A program made the translations under genes and the position numbers. From Xanthobacteraceae bacterium (GTDB lineage: Bacteria > Pseudomonadota > Alphaproteobacteria > Rhizobiales > Xanthobacteraceae), in NCBI GenBank assembly GCA_030037105.1, contig JASHRY010000116.1, positions 1 through 8,219 on the forward strand: a stretch of 8,219 bases of DNA, read 5' to 3'. The notes beneath the pieces were generated by a model, which was not told the DNA's origin, did no database searches, and saw nothing but the letters and a program-made list of their open reading frames with translations. Position 1 is the stretch's first letter. Each line of letters starts with the position of its first letter. Shown here piece after piece: positions 6,012-8,219 of the stretch.

Positions 6012-8219
6012 TCAATGCGCCGCGTCCCAATTATCGGCCGCGTGCGCTTCGACCTCAAGCGGCACCGAGAGCGACAGCGCCGGCAGCGGCGCGTCTTCCA
6101 TCACCGCCTTGATCACCGGCAGCGACCTGTCCACCTCGGCGTCGGGCACTTCGAAGACCAGCTCGTCGTGCACCTGCAACAGCATCTGCGCCGAAAGCTT
6201 CTTCTTCGCCAGCGCCGGTTCCATGCGGATCATGGCGCGGCGGATGACGTCGGCGGCGCTGCCTTGCAGCCGGGCGTTGATCGCGGCGCGTTCGTTGAAG
6301 GCGCGGATCGAGGCGTTCGCGGCGGTGAGGTCGGGATAGTGGCACTTGCGGCCGAACAGCGTCGTCACGTAGCCGTTCTTCTTGGCGAAGGCCTTGGTCT
6401 CCTCGATGTAGTCGCGGATGCCAGGAAAGCGCTCGAAATATTTTTTGATGTAGGCGGCGGCCTCCTCGCGGGCGATCCCCAATTGGTTGGCGAGGCCGAA
6501 GGCGGAGATGCCGTAGACGATGCCGAAATTGATCGCCTTGGCGCGCCGGCGGATTTCTCCCGGCATGTTCTTCACCGGCACGCCGAACATTTCCGACGCC
6601 GTCATGGCGTGAATGTCGAGGCCCTCGCGAAAGGCCTTCTGCAGCGGCGCGATGGCGGCGATCTCGGCGAGAAGCCGCAGCTCGATCTGCGAATAATCGG
6701 CGGAGACGAGCTTCGTCCCCGGCGCGGCGATGAAGGCGCGGCGGATTTTTCTGCCGTCCTCGGTGCGGATCGGGATGTTCTGCAGGTTCGGATCTGACGA
6801 CGACAACCGGCCGGTCGTGGTGGAGGCGAGCGCGTAGCTGGTGTGGACCCGATGCGTCGTCGGATTGACGAATCCGGGCAGCGCATCGGTATAGGTCGAT
6901 TTCAGCTTCGAGACTTGGCGCCAGTCGAGGATCTTCTGCGGCAATGCGTGGCCCTGCTCGGCCAGTTCCTCGAGCGCGCGCGCCCCGGTCGCCCACTGGC
7001 CGGTCCGGGTCTTCGTGCCGCCGGGCAGGCCGAGCTTGCCGAACAGAAGGTCGCCGAGCTGCTTCGGGCTGCCGGGGTTGACCGGCTCGCCGGCAAGCTC
7101 GTTGATCTCGGCTTCGAGGCCCGCGGCCTCCTGCGCGAATTCGCCGGACAGCCGCGACAGCACCTGCCGATCGATCGCGATGCCGCGCCGCTCCATATGC
7201 GCGAGCACGGCAAAAAGCGGCCGCTCCAGCGTCTCGTACACCGTCAGCACCCGCTCGGCGGCAAGCCGCGGCTTCAACACCCGCCACAGCCGCAGCGCGA
7301 TATCGGCCTTCTCGGCGGCATATTCGGTCGCCTTGTCGATGGCAACGCCATCGAAGGCGATCTTGCTCTTGCCCGCCTTGGTCAACTCGCTGAGATCGAC
7401 CGCCGCGTGATCGAAGACGCGCTTGGCGAGCGGTTCGAGGCCATGATCGGAGCGGCCGGCATCGAGCGCGTAGGACATGAGCATGGTGTCGTCGTAGGGC
7501 GCAATCTCGACGCCGCGCAGCGCGAACATCTGCCAGTCGAATTTCAAATCGTGCCCGATCTTAATGACGCCCATGTCCGCGAAGAGCGGTTTCAGCGCTG
7601 CGAGCGCCGCGGCTTCGGCGATCTGGCCGGGAGCGAGGTCGCCGCGGAACAGGCCGGCATTTCCACCTTCGCCGCCCTGCCGGTGAGCGAGCGGCACGTA
7701 GCAGGCGTCATTCGGCGCGACCGCGAGCGAGAAGCCGCACAGCTCAGCCTGCATCGGATCGAGGTTTGCGGCCGCAGTGTCGACGGCGACAAGGCCCGCT
7801 TCGCGTGCCCGCTCGATCCAGGCATTGAGCCGTTCGATGCTGCGCACCGTCTCGTATGTCCCACGGTCGAACTTTTCCGTGCGCGCGGCTTCGAGGCGCG
7901 CGGCCGCAAGCGCCTGCGGCGTGAGAAGGCTCGCGCGTTCTTCGGTTCTCCCCTTGCGGGAGAGATCGGCCGTTACCGCGGGCCGGCCGAGGGGGAATTG
8001 CCGGGCCGTCTCTCTCCCCTCACCCGGCGCGGTCCTGCCGGGCTCGTCTTCCTCCCCCGCTGGCGCGGCCGAGGAAGAGCCGCCCGCCGCCAGCCGCGCG
8101 TCCGGCTCGATCTCGGCCGCATCGATGCTCGAAAACTCGGCCACGCGCCGCGTCAGCGCGTTGAACTCCATGGCCTTGAGGAAGGCGATGAGCCGCTTGT
8201 GGTCGGGCTCGTGCACGGC
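6012..8219 (-). CDS. polA: DNA polymerase I, C-terminal 736 residues (5' end beyond window)
   Basis: DNA polymerase I fills gaps in repair and Okazaki-fragment maturation. The frame stays open to the window edge; a GTG near 8216 is not a real start, because the first ~30 residues match the end of the 5' nuclease domain. In fragment numbering: linker about 36-120, 3'-5' exonuclease fold about 122-310, polymerase about 330-736. Polymerase motifs are intact: TTTGRLSSSDPNLQNIPIR; motif A DYSQIELR with D508; motif B RRRAKAINFGIVYG with K561; motif C QVHDELVFE with D685; C-terminus DNWDAAH. In the exonuclease fold, D147, D228 and Y300/D306 are present, but the Exo I glutamate (E. coli E357) is A149 (GCG at 7773-7775). 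The Exo II site reads HDLKFD, where E. coli has QNLKYD. Proofreading may therefore be weak. The linker contains an in-frame palindromic insert. A strong terminator follows the gene. Confidence 0.96.
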   Translation of the reverse strand, partial: AVHEPDHKRLIAFLKAMEFNALTRRVAEFSSIDAAEIEPDARLAAGGSSSAAPAGEEDEPGRTAPGEGRETARQFPLGRPAVTADLSRKGRTEERASLLTPQALAAARLEAARTEKFDRGTYETVRSIERLNAWIERAREAGLVAVDTAAANLDPMQAELCGFSLAVAPNDACYVPLAHRQGGEGGNAGLFRGDLAPGQIAEAAALAALKPLFADMGVIKIGHDLKFDWQMFALRGVEIAPYDDTMLMSYALDAGRSDHGLEPLAKRVFDHAAVDLSELTKAGKSKIAFDGVAIDKATEYAAEKADIALRLWRVLKPRLAAERVLTVYETLERPLFAVLAHMERRGIAIDRQVLSRLSGEFAQEAAGLEAEINELAGEPVNPGSPKQLGDLLFGKLGLPGGTKTRTGQWATGARALEELAEQGHALPQKILDWRQVSKLKSTYTDALPGFVNPTTHRVHTSYALASTTTGRLSSSDPNLQNIPIRTEDGRKIRRAFIAAPGTKLVSADYSQIELRLLAEIAAIAPLQKAFREGLDIHAMTASEMFGVPVKNMPGEIRRRAKAINFGIVYGISAFGLANQLGIAREEAAAYIKKYFERFPGIRDYIEETKAFAKKNGYVTTLFGRKCHYPDLTAANASIRAFNERAAINARLQGSAADVIRRAMIRMEPALAKKKLSAQMLLQVHDELVFEVPDAEVDRSLPVIKAVMEDAPLPALSLSVPLEVEAHAADNWDAAH
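7947..8025. repeat. REP-like palindromic element inside polA linker
   Basis: Several nested inverted repeats are packed into about 75 bases. TCTCCC (7947-7952) and GGGAGA (7958-7963) surround a CTTGC loop. GGGAGAGA (7958-7965) also matches TCTCTCCC (8011-8018) in inverse, and the match continues through CGGCC with a one-base bulge. TCGGCCG (7966-7972) pairs with CGGCCGA (7984-7990), and CTCACCC ends the element at 8019-8025. The CTCCCCTTGCGGGAGAG and CTCACCC words resemble intergenic palindromic repeats I know from Bradyrhizobium and Rhodopseudomonas genomes. Here the element is coding: it yields about residues 66-91 of the PolA fragment, including LSRKGRTE. Identity as a dispersed repeat is inference from memory of such words. 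Confidence 0.55.

Noticed and set aside
5819..6797. Plus-strand open frames starting near 5819 and 5871
   Set aside because: They run through the polA terminator and antisense to the conserved polymerase C-terminus; the products resemble no protein I know.
8214..8216. A GTG that could be taken as the polA start
   Set aside because: The frame is open to the window edge and the residues around it match the end of the 5' nuclease domain, so the gene simply continues outside.
1..8219. CRISPR array, tRNA/rRNA genes, insertion sequence, phage or toxin-antitoxin genes
   Set aside because: I looked for regularly spaced repeats, tRNA-like cloverleaf ends, transposase motifs and terminal repeats on both strands and found none.

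Overview
The window is GC-rich with alphaproteobacterial gene content. A DUF2865-type secreted protein, a TadE/TadG pair and a PolA with a long interdomain linker suggest the order Hyphomicrobiales (Bradyrhizobium, Rhodopseudomonas or Xanthobacteraceae relatives). This placement is inferred from protein style only; no rRNA or species marker is present.

Layout from left to right. (1) 1-324, minus: a Rieske [2Fe-2S] ferredoxin whose 3' end is cut by the window edge. (2) 382-1476, plus: an FAD-dependent oxidoreductase of the L-2-hydroxyglutarate oxidase (LhgO) type, diverging from the ferredoxin across a 57-bp gap. (3) 1513-2232, minus: a secreted, cysteine-paired DUF2865 protein, convergent with the oxidoreductase. 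(4) 2502-4620, minus: overlapping tadE-tadG genes for membrane-anchored minor proteins of a Tad/Flp pilus-type system, with no other tad gene in view. (5) 4793-5674, minus: a LysR-type regulator with a candidate promoter and an unusual pair of inverted motifs upstream. (6) 6012->8219, minus: the C-terminal 736 residues of DNA polymerase I (complete proofreading-fold and polymerase domains; the 5' nuclease domain lies beyond the window), ending in a clear Rho-independent terminator.

The genes do not form one pathway. The window reads as ordinary chromosome with several short transcription units, nearly all on the minus strand. I see no evidence of a new multi-gene system. The best leads are small. 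In PolA, the glutamate of the Exo I proofreading motif is alanine (DTA where DTE is expected). A REP-like palindromic element appears to be translated in frame within the PolA linker. The lysR upstream region holds two oppositely oriented TTACGTA/CTTACATC modules, one of them over the predicted -10 and start site.
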